Below, one piece after another: positions 16,540-27,732 of a stretch of 64,000 bases of DNA. The notes under the pieces are model-generated. The model was not told where the DNA came from. It did no database searches and saw nothing but the letters and a program-made list of their open reading frames with translations. The DNA is from Thermithiobacillus tepidarius DSM 3134 (GTDB taxonomy: Bacteria; Pseudomonadota; Gammaproteobacteria; Acidithiobacillales; Thermithiobacillaceae). Within the stretch, counting starts at the first letter, position 1; each line of letters starts with the position of its first letter. The DNA lies in contig NZ_KE384096.1 in NCBI RefSeq assembly GCF_000423825.1, positions 186,001 through 250,000 on the forward strand, read 5' to 3'. The position numbers were made by a program, and so were the translations under genes.

Positions 16540-17385
16540 CTATTTGGCCAAAGCGGCGCGCTTCAGAAGGCTGAGCCAGGTGGTCCACTGGATTACCGGG
16601 CGCTGGTGGAAGACATCATAGCCGTTTTTGCCGATGGCCTCCAGAATGGCCGCCCCGCCGAGAATGGTCAGGCGCATGTTGAAGCCCAGCCGGCCGGTCA
16701 GCGTCCGCCCGAGGGGTGCGCCCGACTGCAGCAGCCGACGGGTGCGCTCCACCTGGAAGCGCATGAGCGCCTGAAATTGCGGCGTCAACCGGCCCGCCGC
16801 CAGATCCGCTTCCGCGACCTGGAAGCGGCGCAGGTCCTCGGCGGGGAGATAGATGCGGCCCTTGCGGCAGTCCACTGCGACGTCCTGCCAGAAGTTGGTG
16901 AGCTGCAGGGCGCTGCAGATGGCGTCGGCGCGGCCGATGTTCTGCGGCGTGTCCGCCCCGTAGAGGTGCAGCAGCAGGCGGCCGATGGGGTTGGCGGAGC
17001 GGCGGCAGTAGTCGATGAGTTCGGCGAAGGTGCCGTAGCGGGTGCGGGTCACATCCTGGCGAAAGGCCGACAGCAGGTCCGTCAGCGGCGCCAGCGGCAG
17101 CCGGAAGCGCGCGATGCTGTCGGCCAGCGCGATGAAGATGGGGTGATCGGCCTCGCCGCGGGCAGCGGCATGCAGCCGGCTTTCCCAGTCTGCCAGGGCC
17201 GCCAGCCGCTGCGCCGGGCTGGCCTCGCCCTCGTCGGCCAGGTCGTCCGCCGTGCGCGCGAAGGCGTAGATGGCAGCTATCGGATCACGCAAGCGGCGCG
17301 GCAGCAGCAGCGACGCAACCGGGAAATTTTCGTAGTGGCTGGCTGCCAGGCGGCGGCAATGGGCGTAGGCGCTGCGAGTCTCCAT
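16540..17385 (-). CDS. hpnC: Hydroxysqualene synthase
   Basis: A 281-residue squalene/phytoene synthase family member. HpnC converts presqualene diphosphate to hydroxysqualene. The first aspartate motif reads FARTADDLADEGE near residue 45 and the second reads NFWQDVAVDCRKGRIYLP near 165. It is the first of the hpnCDE trio and starts 18 bp downstream of the glnD stop, so it may be read from the sfsA-map-glnD promoter. The second synthase copy (hpnD) immediately follows, which is the signature of the HpnCDE squalene pathway. Confidence 0.92.
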   Translation of the reverse strand: METRSAYAHCRRLAASHYENFPVASLLLPRRLRDPIAAIYAFARTADDLADEGEASPAQRLAALADWESRLHAAARGEADHPIFIALADSIARFRLPLAPLTDLLSAFRQDVTRTRYGTFAELIDYCRRSANPIGRLLLHLYGADTPQNIGRADAICSALQLTNFWQDVAVDCRKGRIYLPAEDLRRFQVAEADLAAGRLTPQFQALMRFQVERTRRLLQSGAPLGRTLTGRLGFNMRLTILGGAAILEAIGKNGYDVFHQRPVIQWTTWLSLLKRAALAK

Positions 17386-17403
17386 CGGCGGCGGGCCCGC
17401 GGC

Positions 17404-20118
17404 TCAGGCGTTCACGGCAGAGGCGGCTGTCAGCGCAGTGATGAGCCGCGTCTCCACCTCCGGCAGCACCGCCTCATCCAGCTTGGCTCCATGCTTGTCC
17501 ACGAGGAAGAAGGTGTCCTCGGCCCGTTCGCCGAAGGTGGCCACCTTGGCGCCGTGCACCTGGATGCCGAGGGACTGCAGCGCCTGGGCGATCCGGTAGA
17601 GCAGGCCTGGGCGATCCGGCGCGATCACTTCCATGAGGGTGTAGGGCTCCAGGGCCTGGTTGTTGAAGCTGACCTCGGTCGGCACGTTGAAGAGGCTGGC
17701 CTGCCGGCGCCGGCGCCGCACCCGCCAGGCGGGGGCGCTCCTGAGCGCCTGCCCGCGCAGGCCTTCCTGCAGCCGCTGCTCCAGTTCGCGCAGGATGCGC
17801 GGATCGCTGATGTTGCCGTTGTCGCCGTCCAGCACCCGGAAGGTGTCCAGGGCGAAGCCGTCCGGGGTCACGTCCAGGCGGGCATCCACCACGTTCAGGC
17901 CCAGGCGGTCCAGCGCGCCGGTCAGATGCGTGAAAAGCCCCTCCACGTTGGGCGCGTAGACCAGGATCTCGGTGCCCGCGTGCTGGGGATGCAGGCGCGC
18001 CCGCACCAGGGGCAGATCCAGACTGTGGCTCTCCACGATGGCCTGGGTATGCCAGGCGATTTCCTGGGGGTCGTAGCGGAAGAAATAGGCGGAGCTGAGC
18101 CGCTCCCAATGCCGTTGGGCCAAGCCTTCCGCCTGCGAGGGCAGGAGGTTCAGCACGTCGCTCTGCTTGTGGCGGATCAGGGCATCGCTGTCGACCGGCG
18201 CGAGCGTATCCCGGCGCAGAGCGGCGCTGGTGGCGTGATAGAGATCCCACAGCAGTTGGCCCTTCCAGCTGTTCCACAGGCCCGGATTGGTGGCGCGGAT
18301 GTCGGCGACGGTCAGCAGCAGCAGGTAATCCAGATGCCGCTGGTCGCCCATTAGGCGGGCAAATTCGCCGATCACTTCCGGGTCTTCGATGTCGCGGCGC
18401 TGGCTGGTGCTGGACATGACCAGGTGCTGGCGCACCAGCCAGGTCACCAGGGCCGTGTCCTCGGCGGGGAGGCCGTGGCGCTGGCAGAAGCGCTGCACGT
18501 CCTCGGCGCCCAATTGGGAGTGATCGCCGCCCCGGCCCTTGGCGATGTCGTGGAACAGTCCGGCGATGATGAGCAGTTCGGGCTTGTCGATCTGGCCGTA
18601 GATCTGCGAGCACAGGGGCAATTCCCCGGCGAAATCCGGCACGGCGAAGCGGCGCAGGTTGCGCACCAGGAAGAGGGTGTGCTGGTCCACCGTATAGACG
18701 TGGAAGAGGTCGTGCTGCATCTGGCCGACGATGCGGCCGAAGGGCGGAATGTAGGCCCCGAGCACCCCATAGGCGTTCATGTGCCGCAGCACGCGGGTCA
18801 GGCCGCTGCCGTGGCGCAGGATGGCCATGAAGGCCGCCTGGTTGCGCGGGTCCTCGCGAAAGCGCCGGTCGATGCGGCCCAGGTTGGCGCGCAGGGCCCG
18901 CATGGTGCGGGCGCCGACGCTGATGTGCGCCGGCTGGCGCTGCAGGTGCTGGAAGAGGGTGAGGATGCTGTGCGGCTGCTTGGCGAAGATGCCCAGGTCG
19001 ATGGCGCGCAGGCGGCCGTCGCGCACCTCGAAATCGGCATCCAGGACGCGCGGCTCGCCGTGCTGTACCGGGATGATGTCCTCGCGCAGGGTCTGCAGCA
19101 GCATCTCGGTCAGGATCGAGACTTCCTTCAGGGTGCGGAAGTAGCGCTTCATCAGCTTTTCCACGGCCAGGCTCTCGCGCGTGTCCTGATAGCCCAGCTC
19201 CTCGGCCAGGCGATACTGGTAATCGAAGAGCAGGCGCTCTTCCTTGCGCCCGGCGGCGTAATGCAGGCCGGCACGCAGCCGCCACAGGAAGTTGCGGGCG
19301 CGGATGAGGGTGCGGTACTCCTCGCGGGTGATGATGCCCGCGATGCTCAGGCAGCGCAGGTCCAGGCAGCCGGAGTGGCGCTTGGCGACCCACTCGATGA
19401 CCTGCAGGTCGCGCAGGGCGCCGGGGCCGTCCTTGACGTTCGGCTCCAGGTTGTAGGCGGTGTCGCCGAAGCGGGCATGCCGTGCCCGCTGCTCGGCGAC
19501 CTTGGCTTCGAAGAAGGCGGCGCTGGTCCAGGGGTTGTCCACCTTCAAGCTGTGTTGCAGGCGCGCGAAGCTGTCCTTGCTGCCCGCCAGCCAGCGGGCT
19601 TCCAGGAGACTGGTGGCGATGGTGATGTCGCCCGCCGTCTCGGCCAGGCATTCGCTTACCGTGCGGGCACTGTGTCCCACCTCCAATCGGATGTCCCACA
19701 GAAAGGTGACCAAGGTTTCCACGAAGGACAGGTCCTCGGCGGAGGGCGCCTCGCTGCCGAACAGGAAAAGCAGGTCCACGTCCGAGTGGGGATGCAGCTC
19801 GCCGCGGCCGTAGCCGCCCACGGCCACCAAGGCGAGGTCCTGCGGAGCAGGGCGCTGCAGCAGGCGGGGCAGGTACCGCCAGATCTGGGTGAGCAGGTAA
19901 TCGGCCAGGCGGCACTGGCCGTGGACCAGTTGCGGGCCGCCGGCGCCGCGCCGGTAGGCGTCCTGGAGCTGAAGGCGGCCTTGCTGCAGGTAATCCTTGC
20001 AGACCTGCCGAAAGGCCGGCAGCGCTGCGTCGGGGGCGTGCCCCGCGAAGATGGCATGGGTCTGCTCCCGCAGCATCTGCCGCTGGAGCAGGTCCGACAT
20101 GTGCACGGTCGGTCGCAT
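17404..20118 (-). CDS. glnD: Bifunctional PII uridylyltransferase / uridylyl-removing enzyme
   Basis: A 904-residue nitrogen sensor that uridylylates PII proteins (GlnB/GlnK) when glutamine is low and removes UMP when it is high. Domains in order: nucleotidyltransferase with GGYGRGELHPHSDVDLLFL near residues 97-115; the HD domain with HDIAKGRGGDHS near 525; ACT1 (EILVYAPNVEGLFTHL) and ACT2 (LMEVIAPDRPGLLYRIAQAL) in the last 200 residues. The ATG three bases after the map stop was taken; a second ATG six codons on (MSDLLQR) is possible. Map-glnD adjacency is common in proteobacteria. Confidence 0.95.
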   Translation of the reverse strand: MRPTVHMSDLLQRQMLREQTHAIFAGHAPDAALPAFRQVCKDYLQQGRLQLQDAYRRGAGGPQLVHGQCRLADYLLTQIWRYLPRLLQRPAPQDLALVAVGGYGRGELHPHSDVDLLFLFGSEAPSAEDLSFVETLVTFLWDIRLEVGHSARTVSECLAETAGDITIATSLLEARWLAGSKDSFARLQHSLKVDNPWTSAAFFEAKVAEQRARHARFGDTAYNLEPNVKDGPGALRDLQVIEWVAKRHSGCLDLRCLSIAGIITREEYRTLIRARNFLWRLRAGLHYAAGRKEERLLFDYQYRLAEELGYQDTRESLAVEKLMKRYFRTLKEVSILTEMLLQTLREDIIPVQHGEPRVLDADFEVRDGRLRAIDLGIFAKQPHSILTLFQHLQRQPAHISVGARTMRALRANLGRIDRRFREDPRNQAAFMAILRHGSGLTRVLRHMNAYGVLGAYIPPFGRIVGQMQHDLFHVYTVDQHTLFLVRNLRRFAVPDFAGELPLCSQIYGQIDKPELLIIAGLFHDIAKGRGGDHSQLGAEDVQRFCQRHGLPAEDTALVTWLVRQHLVMSSTSQRRDIEDPEVIGEFARLMGDQRHLDYLLLLTVADIRATNPGLWNSWKGQLLWDLYHATSAALRRDTLAPVDSDALIRHKQSDVLNLLPSQAEGLAQRHWERLSSAYFFRYDPQEIAWHTQAIVESHSLDLPLVRARLHPQHAGTEILVYAPNVEGLFTHLTGALDRLGLNVVDARLDVTPDGFALDTFRVLDGDNGNISDPRILRELEQRLQEGLRGQALRSAPAWRVRRRRRQASLFNVPTEVSFNNQALEPYTLMEVIAPDRPGLLYRIAQALQSLGIQVHGAKVATFGERAEDTFFLVDKHGAKLDEAVLPEVETRLITALTAASAVNA

Positions 20119-20121
20119 GGC

Positions 20122-20907
20122 CTAGAGGGGGTCTCCGGGCAGCTGGGTCAGTACTTCCACGCCGTCTTCCGTCACCAGCACGGTGTGCTCCCATTGGGCG
20201 GACGGGCTGTGGTCCTTGGTCACGATGGTCCAGCCGTCGTTCATCTGCCGGATGGCGCGGCCGCCGGCATTGATCATCGGCTCGATGGTGAAGGTCATGC
20301 CCGGCACCAGCTTCACGCCCGTGCCCGGCTTGCCGTAGTGCAGCACCTGCGGCTCCTCGTGGAAGCGGCGGCCAATGCCATGGCCGCAGAATTCGCGCAC
20401 CACCGAGCAGTGCTGGGCCTCGGCGTAGGTCTGGATGGCATGGCCGATGTCGCCCAGGGTGGCGCCGGGCCGCACCACCGCGATGCCCCGCTTCATGGCT
20501 TCGTGGGCCACCTCGCTGACCCGGCGCGCTTTCAGGGGGGGCTCGCCGACGAAGAACATCTTGCTGGTGTCGCCGTGGTAGCCGTCCTTGATGACGGTCA
20601 CGTCGATGTTGACGATGTCGCCCTCCTTCAGCACCCGGTCGCCGGGAATGCCGTGGCAGACCTGGTGGTTCACCGAGGTGCAGATGGATTTGGGGAAGGG
20701 TGGGTAGCCGGGGCCCGGCTGGTAGTTGAGCGGCGCGGGGATGGCCTGCTGCACGTTGACGATGTAGTCGTGGCAAATGCGGTCCAATTCGCCCGTGGTC
20801 ACGCCCGGTTTTACGTGCGGAGCGATCATTTGCAGCACCTCGGCGGCCAGGCGGCCGGCGATGCGCATCTTTTCGATCTCTTCCGGGGTCTTGATGGTGA
20901 TTCCCAT
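20122..20907 (-). CDS. map: Methionine aminopeptidase type I
   Basis: A 261-residue type Ia methionine aminopeptidase that removes the initiator methionine from nascent proteins. The five metal ligands are recognisable: IDVTVIKDGYHGDTSKMF (two aspartates), GHGIGRRFHEEP (histidine), FTIEPMIN (glutamate) and WEHTVLVTEDG (glutamate). In many gammaproteobacteria map lies divergently from rpsB-tsf; here sfsA sits between them. The gap to glnD is three bases and to sfsA six. Confidence 0.96.
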   Translation of the reverse strand: MGITIKTPEEIEKMRIAGRLAAEVLQMIAPHVKPGVTTGELDRICHDYIVNVQQAIPAPLNYQPGPGYPPFPKSICTSVNHQVCHGIPGDRVLKEGDIVNIDVTVIKDGYHGDTSKMFFVGEPPLKARRVSEVAHEAMKRGIAVVRPGATLGDIGHAIQTYAEAQHCSVVREFCGHGIGRRFHEEPQVLHYGKPGTGVKLVPGMTFTIEPMINAGGRAIRQMNDGWTIVTKDHSPSAQWEHTVLVTEDGVEVLTQLPGDPL

Positions 20908-20913
20908 GAGTGC

Positions 20914-21633
20914 TTACACCTCGTCGGGTCGACGCAGATCCACGTCGACGGCGTCAATGAGTTCGATTTTACCAGGGCTGATATGGGCGCGGTAGGCCAG
21001 GATCTCCACGCCGGCCGCCGCGGCGGTGCGCAGTCCCTCGCCGTAGGCCGGGTCCACCTGGTCTGCGGGGCCGAAGCCGCGGCCGTCGGGCCGGCCGATG
21101 AAAAAGCACATGACCGCCCGCTGGCCTTGGCGCACCACCTCCATGAGGGCGTGCAGATGCTTCAGTCCGCGCGCGGTCACCGCATCGGGAAAGCGGATGC
21201 GCCCGTCGGCGGCCAGCAGCGTACAGTTCTTCACTTCCACGTAGCAGGCCGGGCGGTCCGGGGCTTTCAGTAGGATATCGATGCGGCTGTCGCCTCCATA
21301 CTTCACCTCGCGCCGCAACTGTGTGTAGCCGGCCAGCTCCGGGATGCGGTCGGCCGCGATGCCCTCCGCCACCACGGCGTTGGGATGCTGGGTGTTGACG
21401 CAGACCCAGCCGCTGCCACTGTCGTACAGCTCCCAGGTGTAGGCCAGCTTGCGCTTCGGATCCGGTCGATGGGACAGCAGGACGCGTTGGCCGGGGGTCT
21501 TGCAGGTGGCCATGGAGCCGGAGTTGGGACAGTGGACCGTCACCGTTTCCCCCGAATCCAGCTGCACGTCGGCCAGGAAGCGTTGATAACGGCGCAGCAG
21601 GCGACCGGCGATCAGGGGGGCGGGAAATTCCAT
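20914..21633 (-). CDS. sfsA: SfsA family protein (DNA/RNA nuclease SfsA)
   Basis: A 239-residue SfsA protein. It was first described as a sugar fermentation stimulation protein and carries a PD-(D/E)XK-like core. Signatures: HCPNSGSMATC near residue 40, SRIDILL then CYVEVKNCTLL near 115-130, and FPDAVTARGLKHL. The ATG (complement of 21631-21633) follows GCGAGG at good spacing, giving MEFPAPLIAGRL; a TTG 21 bases upstream is less likely. It is the promoter-proximal gene of the leftward group and is divergent from rpsB. Confidence 0.92.
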   Translation of the reverse strand: MEFPAPLIAGRLLRRYQRFLADVQLDSGETVTVHCPNSGSMATCKTPGQRVLLSHRPDPKRKLAYTWELYDSGSGWVCVNTQHPNAVVAEGIAADRIPELAGYTQLRREVKYGGDSRIDILLKAPDRPACYVEVKNCTLLAADGRIRFPDAVTARGLKHLHALMEVVRQGQRAVMCFFIGRPDGRGFGPADQVDPAYGEGLRTAAAAGVEILAYRAHISPGKIELIDAVDVDLRRPDEV

Positions 21634-21694
21634 GCGGGCCTCGCGCTTGGGCAACCGGTTGGCTTGAGTTCAAATCCGGACTGAATCAGACACT

Positions 21695-21724
21695 ATGTTA
21701 GCGGGCCCGGACGGCGCGATGCAA
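21695..21724 (-). promoter_or_regulatory. Candidate promoter for sfsA-map-glnD-hpnCDE
   Basis: On the minus strand, TTGCAT (complement of 21719-21724) and TAACAT (complement of 21695-21700) are separated by 18 bp, each matching the sigma-70 consensus at four of six bases. They lie about 60 bp upstream of the sfsA ATG and back-to-back with the stronger rpsB promoter. Tight spacing of the genes downstream suggests that it drives the whole leftward group. Confidence 0.45.
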
Positions 21725-21741
21725 ACGCCGCGCCGGGTGAA

Positions 21742-21770
21742 TTGCCCCGTTTGCCGCAAAGTGGTATAAA
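21742..21770 (+). promoter_or_regulatory. rpsB promoter with GC-rich discriminator
   Basis: TTGCCC (21742-21747) and TATAAA (21765-21770) are spaced by exactly 17 bp. They are followed by a GCGCGCT discriminator, the arrangement expected of a stringently controlled ribosomal-protein promoter. Transcription would begin near 21777, leaving a leader of about 147 nt before rpsB, close to the 162-nt leader known in E. coli. Confidence 0.72.
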
Positions 21771-21776
21771 GCGCGC

Positions 21777-21923
21777 TGGCTGTTGTCTAACAGTCGTTTT
21801 TTCAATTCACACATATATCGGCGCAGCCCGCTGGGTGTCCGTTGCCGCGGGACCGCAAGGCCCGATCGGGCGCGGATGGCGGGCTGGGATATATGGCGGC
21901 TCAACCCAAGTCAGGAGAACGTC
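21777..21923 (+). promoter_or_regulatory. Structured rpsB 5' leader, candidate S2 autoregulatory RNA
   Basis: The untranslated leader contains a long-range stem: CAGCCCGC (21824-21831) pairs with GCGGGCTG (21879-21886). An inner TCCG/CGGA stem (21838-21841 with 21873-21876) encloses a small GCCCGATCGGGC hairpin (21860-21871). The rpsB ribosome site AGGAGA (21913-21918) lies just downstream. In gammaproteobacteria ribosomal protein S2 represses rpsB-tsf translation through the rpsB leader; this fold is the likely equivalent, by inference from position and structure. Confidence 0.55.
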
Positions 21924-22685
21924 ATGAGCAACAACATCACCATGCGCCAGTTGCTGGAGGCCGGCGCGCACTTCGGCCACCAGACCCGTTACTGGCATCC
22001 CAAGATGGCGCCGTACATCTTCGGCGAGCGCAACAAGATCCACATCGTCAATCTGGAAAAGACCCTACCCATGTTCCGCGAGGCTCTGCGCTTTGCCGAG
22101 GATCTGTCCCGTCGCAATGGCAAGATCCTGTTCGTGGGCACCAAACGCCAAGCCCGCGAGGCCATCCGCGAAGAGGCGCAGCGTGCCGGCACCTACTACG
22201 TGAATCACCGCTGGCTGGGCGGCATGCTGACCAACTTCCAGACCATCAAGCAGTCCATCCGGCGCCTGGAAGAAATCCAGACCATGGCGACGGACGGCAC
22301 CTTCGACAAGATCACCAAGAAAGAAGCCCTGAACCTGCAGCGCGAGCTCGAAAAGCTGGAGCGCAGTCTGGGCGGCATCAAGGACATGAAGAGCCTGCCC
22401 GACGCGCTCTTCGTCATCGACGTCGGCCACGAGAAGATCGCCGTGGCCGAGGCCAACAAGCTGGGCATCCCGGTGATCGGCGTGGTCGACACCAACTGCG
22501 ACCCCAGTGGCATCGATTACGTGATTCCCGGCAATGACGACGCCATCCGCGCCATCCGGCTCTACGCCGGCGCCATGGCCGACGCGATCCTGGCCGGGCG
22601 CCAGGGCGGCGAGCAGGCCCTGCTGGACGAGTTCGTGGAAGTGACCGAGGACGAGGTCATCGAGCTGGAGAACACCCACGCCTGA
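21924..22685 (+). CDS. rpsB: 30S ribosomal protein S2
   Basis: A 253-residue S2 protein of the small subunit. The start [20 protein letters not shown] is typical, and other S2 signatures are [24 protein letters not shown] and [12 protein letters not shown]. The ATG at 21924 follows AGGAGA at ideal spacing; upstream in-frame codons belong to the leader. It heads a run of 20 genes on this strand ending at tilS. Likely control is by the stringent promoter and the S2 leader. Confidence 0.98.
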   Translation: MSNNITMRQLLEAGAHFGHQTRYWHPKMAPYIFGERNKIHIVNLEKTLPMFREALRFAEDLSRRNGKILFVGTKRQAREAIREEAQRAGTYYVNHRWLGGMLTNFQTIKQSIRRLEEIQTMATDGTFDKITKKEALNLQRELEKLERSLGGIKDMKSLPDALFVIDVGHEKIAVAEANKLGIPVIGVVDTNCDPSGIDYVIPGNDDAIRAIRLYAGAMADAILAGRQGGEQALLDEFVEVTEDEVIELENTHA

Positions 22686-22691
22686 ACGCCG

Positions 22692-22711
22692 GGCGCGGTA
22701 ATGGCCGCGCC
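22692..22711 (+). terminator. Hairpin in the rpsB-tsf spacer, possible attenuator
   Basis: GGCGCGG (22692-22698) pairs with CCGCGCC (22705-22711) around a six-base loop, immediately after the rpsB stop. A second, imperfect hairpin GGGGACC/GGTGCCCC lies at about 22729-22752. No T-run follows, so complete termination is unlikely. Partial attenuation or RNA processing between rpsB and tsf is plausible. Confidence 0.4.
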
Positions 22712-22782
22712 ACCGGATTTGTGAGCCAGGGGACCCCGGATGACGGTGCCCCCTGCAAACCCTCTCTACTAACGGAGCTTTT

Positions 22783-24400
<1,618 letters not shown>

Positions 24401-24405
24401 ATCCT

Positions 24406-24972
24406 ATGTTGAACGACGTGAATGCCATCAAGCGTGATGCGGAAACCCGCATGAAGAAAAGCATCGAGGCGCTGAAGTCGGAACTGACCCGCTTGCGCAC
24501 CGGCCGGGCCAGCACCAGCCTGTTGGAGCATATCATGGTCGAGTACTACGGCTCGCCCACGCCGCTGACCCAGGTGGCCAACGTCGCCGTGCAGGACGCG
24601 CGCACGTTGCAGGTGACTCCTTGGGAGCGCAACATGCTCAGCAAGATCGACAAGGCCATTCGCGAGTCGGACTTGGGCCTCAATCCGGTGTCCACCAGCG
24701 ACTCGCTGCGTGTGCCCCTGCCGCCCCTGTCCGAGGAGCGGCGCAAGGAAATGGTCAAACTGGTGCGCCAAGAGGGCGAGGGGGCGCGGGTGGCGATCCG
24801 CAACGTGCGCCGCGATGCCAACAATTCCCTCAAGGAGCTGCAGAAAAACAAAGTCATCTCCGAGGACGAAGAGCGCCGGGTGCAAGAGGACATCCAGATC
24901 CTGACCAACCGCTACATCGACGAGGTGGACGCGGTGGTGGAAGCCAAAGAATCCGACCTGATGGAAGTCTGA
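24406..24972 (+). CDS. frr: Ribosome recycling factor
   Basis: A 188-residue RRF that, with EF-G, splits post-termination ribosomes. Recognisable motifs are [14 protein letters not shown] near residue 30, [17 protein letters not shown] and VTPWERNM; the three-helix bundle ends with [16 protein letters not shown]. The ATG at 24406 is placed eight bases after AGGGGAG. A GTG at 24397 would start three codons earlier inside that ribosome site. It occupies the standard place between pyrH and uppS. Confidence 0.97.
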   Translation: MLNDVNAIKRDAETRMKKSIEALKSELTRLRTGRASTSLLEHIMVEYYGSPTPLTQVANVAVQDARTLQVTPWERNMLSKIDKAIRESDLGLNPVSTSDSLRVPLPPLSEERRKEMVKLVRQEGEGARVAIRNVRRDANNSLKELQKNKVISEDEERRVQEDIQILTNRYIDEVDAVVEAKESDLMEV

Positions 24973-24977
24973 GGCCC

Positions 24978-25730
24978 GTGAGCGGCAATGGGCAGTCGGC
25001 AGCCGCGAAGCGACCGCAGCACGTCGCCATCATCATGGATGGCAACGGCCGCTGGGCAAAGCAGCGCCATCTGCCGCGCATCGCCGGCCACCGGCGCGGT
25101 GCCGAGGTGGTTCGCACCATCGTCGAGGCCTGCGTTTACCACCAGATTCCCTACCTGACGCTGTTCGCCTTCAGCAGCGAGAACTGGCGCCGTCCGGAAA
25201 CGGAAGTCAGCCTGCTCATGGCGCTGTTTCGGCAGATGCTGGAACGCGAGGTCCGGCGCCTCCACGCCAACAACATCCGTCTGCGCATCATCGGCGACCG
25301 CGCCGCCTTCGAGCCCAAGCTGCAGGATCTGATCAGCCGCGCGGAGACGCTGACCGCCGGCAATGGGGCCCTCACGCTCACCATCGCCGCCAATTACGGC
25401 GGGCGCTGGGATCTGGTCCAGGCGACCCGCCGCCTGGCCGCAGCGGTGGCGGACGGGGCGCTGCGGCCCGACCAGATCGAGGAGCATGATCTGGCGCAGG
25501 CGCTGAGCCTGGCGGATATGGCAGAGCCTGATCTATTCATCCGCACTGGCGGCGAGCAGCGCATCAGCAATTTCCTCTTGTGGCAGCTGGCTTATACCGA
25601 ACTGTACTTCACCGAAACCCTGTGGCCGGACTTCGATGCCGCCGCCTTTGAGCTGGCCTTGCAGTCCTACGCCAAGCGGCAGCGGCGCTTCGGCCGCACC
25701 GGGGATCAGATAGCGAAGGAAGAGTGCTGA
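24978..25730 (+). CDS. uppS: Undecaprenyl diphosphate synthase (cis-prenyltransferase)
   Basis: A 250-residue cis-prenyltransferase that makes the C55 lipid carrier used for peptidoglycan and O-antigen. The catalytic MDGNGRWAK is near residue 20, followed by SSENWRRP near residue 75 and the substrate-binding [20 protein letters not shown]. The GTG at 24978, just after the frr stop, is the only plausible start before the conserved MDGNGRW. The last seven bases overlap cdsA. Confidence 0.96.
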   Translation: MSGNGQSAAAKRPQHVAIIMDGNGRWAKQRHLPRIAGHRRGAEVVRTIVEACVYHQIPYLTLFAFSSENWRRPETEVSLLMALFRQMLEREVRRLHANNIRLRIIGDRAAFEPKLQDLISRAETLTAGNGALTLTIAANYGGRWDLVQATRRLAAAVADGALRPDQIEEHDLAQALSLADMAEPDLFIRTGGEQRISNFLLWQLAYTELYFTETLWPDFDAAAFELALQSYAKRQRRFGRTGDQIAKEEC

Positions 25731-26533
25731 AATCGAGAACCCTGACCGCCCTGGTCCTGAGCCTGGGCACCCTGTGGATACTGCTCGCGACGCCAGCGTG
25801 GGCGTACACGGGCTTCATCTTTCTGGTGCTCTTCCTGGGCGCCTGGGAATGGGGGCGTCTGGCCGGCCTGATTCGCCTGCCGCTGCGCGTCGCCTACGCC
25901 CTGCTGCTGACAGCGGCGCTGGCAGCGGCCCACTGGCTGCTCCCCGTCAGCCCGATGTGGTGGGCGGTCCTGGCACTCCTGTGGTGGCTGCTGGTACTTG
26001 TCCGCATTCCGAGCTTCCGGGCCGGGACGCCGCAGCAGCACCTGGATCTTCCCTCCCTGCTGGCCGGCCTGCCCACGCTACTGCCCTTCGCCGTCCTCGC
26101 CCTGAGCATCTACGAGTGGCATCGCCTATGGGTGCTCCTGTGCCTGCTGGTGGTGGCGGCCAGCGACATGGGCGCCTACTTCGCCGGTCGCGCCTTCGGC
26201 CACAGCAAGCTGGTGCCCAACGTCAGTCCAGGCAAGACCTGGGCCGGACTCTGGGGCGGCTTGCTTGCCAGCGGACTTGTTGGCACACTGGGCGCTTTGA
26301 CCTATGCGCCGGGCCAGCTCGAAGTGATCGCGCCGGGTTTCGTGTTGGGCGTGGGCACCGGCTTCCTGGCCACCATCGGCGACCTGAACGAGAGCATGCT
26401 CAAGCGGCGCTCCGGCGCCAAGGACAGCGGCAGTCTGCTGCCCGGCCACGGCGGCGTCCTGGACCGCATCGACAGTCTAAGCGCGGCGGTCTCCTTCTTC
26501 ACTTTGGGGCTGATGGTGATGGCATGGGTGTGA
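25724..26533 (+). CDS. cdsA: Phosphatidate cytidylyltransferase
   Basis: A 269-residue integral membrane enzyme that makes CDP-diacylglycerol for all phospholipids. About seven to eight hydrophobic segments fill the protein. The C-terminal CDP-transferase signature is clear: [19 protein letters not shown], followed by [14 protein letters not shown], with [10 protein letters not shown] upstream. It starts at a GTG overlapping the uppS stop, preceded by GGAAG, and its 3' end overlaps dxr. Confidence 0.95.
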   Translation: MLKSRTLTALVLSLGTLWILLATPAWAYTGFIFLVLFLGAWEWGRLAGLIRLPLRVAYALLLTAALAAAHWLLPVSPMWWAVLALLWWLLVLVRIPSFRAGTPQQHLDLPSLLAGLPTLLPFAVLALSIYEWHRLWVLLCLLVVAASDMGAYFAGRAFGHSKLVPNVSPGKTWAGLWGGLLASGLVGTLGALTYAPGQLEVIAPGFVLGVGTGFLATIGDLNESMLKRRSGAKDSGSLLPGHGGVLDRIDSLSAAVSFFTLGLMVMAWV

Positions 26534-27732
26534 AGCAACGCGGCATCTGTATCCTGGGGGCGACCGGCTCCATCGGCCAGAACACCCTGGATGTCGTTGC
26601 CCGGCATCCGGACCGCTATCGGGTGGTGGCCCTGAGCGGCCATGTGCGCGACGAGGAGATGTTCAGTCTCTGTCAGCGCTTTCGGCCCGCCTATGCGGTG
26701 ATGAGCCACGACGACGCGGCGGCGCGGTTGGAACAACGCCTGCGCCAGGCGGACCTGGACGGCATCCGCGTGCTGGCCGGCCCGGCGGCGTTGGCGCAGA
26801 TCGCCAGCCTGCCAGAGGTGGACGACGTCATGGCCGCCATCGTGGGCGCCGCCGGCCTGTTGCCGACCTTGGCCGCGGTGCAGGCGGGCAAGCGCATCCT
26901 GCTGGCCAACAAGGAATGTCTGGTCATGGCCGGAGCCCTGTTCATGGACCGGGTGCGCCAGCATGGCGTGACTCTGCTGCCCATCGACAGCGAGCACAAC
27001 GCCGTCTTCCAGTGCATGCTCGGCCGCCAGGGCGTGCGCCGCATCCTGCTGACCGCCTCCGGTGGCCCGTTCCGGCAGACGCCGCTGGACGGCTTCGCCG
27101 CCATCACCCCGGTCGAGGCCTGCGCCCACCCCAAGTGGAAGATGGGGCGCAAGATTTCGGTGGATTCGGCCACCATGATGAACAAGGGGCTGGAGGTCAT
27201 CGAGGCCTACTGGCTCTTCGGCCTGCCCGTGGATGCGGTGGAGGTGCTCATTCACCCGCAGAGCATCGTGCATTCCCTGGTGGAGTACGTGGACGGTTCG
27301 GTGCTGGCCCAGTTGGGCAATCCCGACATGCGCACACCCATCGCTCATGCCCTGGCTTACCCCGAACGCATCCACAGCGGCGTGTCCTATCTGGATCTGG
27401 CGCGCCAGGGCGAATTGACCTTCGAAGCACCGGATCCGCAGCGTTTCCCGTGTCTCCCGCTGGCCTATGCCGCCTTGCGTGCGGGCGGTTCCGCGGCTAC
27501 TGTATTGAATGCCGCCAACGAGGTGGCGGTGCAAGCCTTCCTGGACCGGGAAATCGCCTTTTTGCAGATCGCCCGGCTGATCGAGGATGCCCTGGGTGTC
27601 GTCAGCGCCCCGGCTTGCGCCACCGTGGAGGAGATCCTGGCCGTGGATACCCTGGCCCGGGCCTTCGGTCGCGAGTGGGTGGCGCGCCATCGCGCGCGGC
27701 CGGGCGGGAAGTCTCGGGCGGCAGCCACCTAG
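26524..27732 (+). CDS. dxr: 1-deoxy-D-xylulose 5-phosphate reductoisomerase
   Basis: A 402-residue NADPH-dependent enzyme of the MEP isoprenoid pathway. Signatures: [19 protein letters not shown] at the N-terminus (NADPH site), [12 protein letters not shown] near residue 130, the metal and substrate site around [13 protein letters not shown], and [19 protein letters not shown] near residue 215. The ATG at 26524 overlaps cdsA by ten bases; a GTG two codons on (26530) is an alternative with a four-base overlap. Dxr feeds UppS and, in this organism, probably the squalene route. Confidence 0.96.
   Translation: MGVKQRGICILGATGSIGQNTLDVVARHPDRYRVVALSGHVRDEEMFSLCQRFRPAYAVMSHDDAAARLEQRLRQADLDGIRVLAGPAALAQIASLPEVDDVMAAIVGAAGLLPTLAAVQAGKRILLANKECLVMAGALFMDRVRQHGVTLLPIDSEHNAVFQCMLGRQGVRRILLTASGGPFRQTPLDGFAAITPVEACAHPKWKMGRKISVDSATMMNKGLEVIEAYWLFGLPVDAVEVLIHPQSIVHSLVEYVDGSVLAQLGNPDMRTPIAHALAYPERIHSGVSYLDLARQGELTFEAPDPQRFPCLPLAYAALRAGGSAATVLNAANEVAVQAFLDREIAFLQIARLIEDALGVVSAPACATVEEILAVDTLARAFGREWVARHRARPGGKSRAAAT

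Noticed and set aside
18424-21273. Plus-strand open frame of 949 codons across glnD, map and sfsA
   Set aside because: GlnD, Map and SfsA are unmistakable on the minus strand; this frame is their complement and shows no domains.
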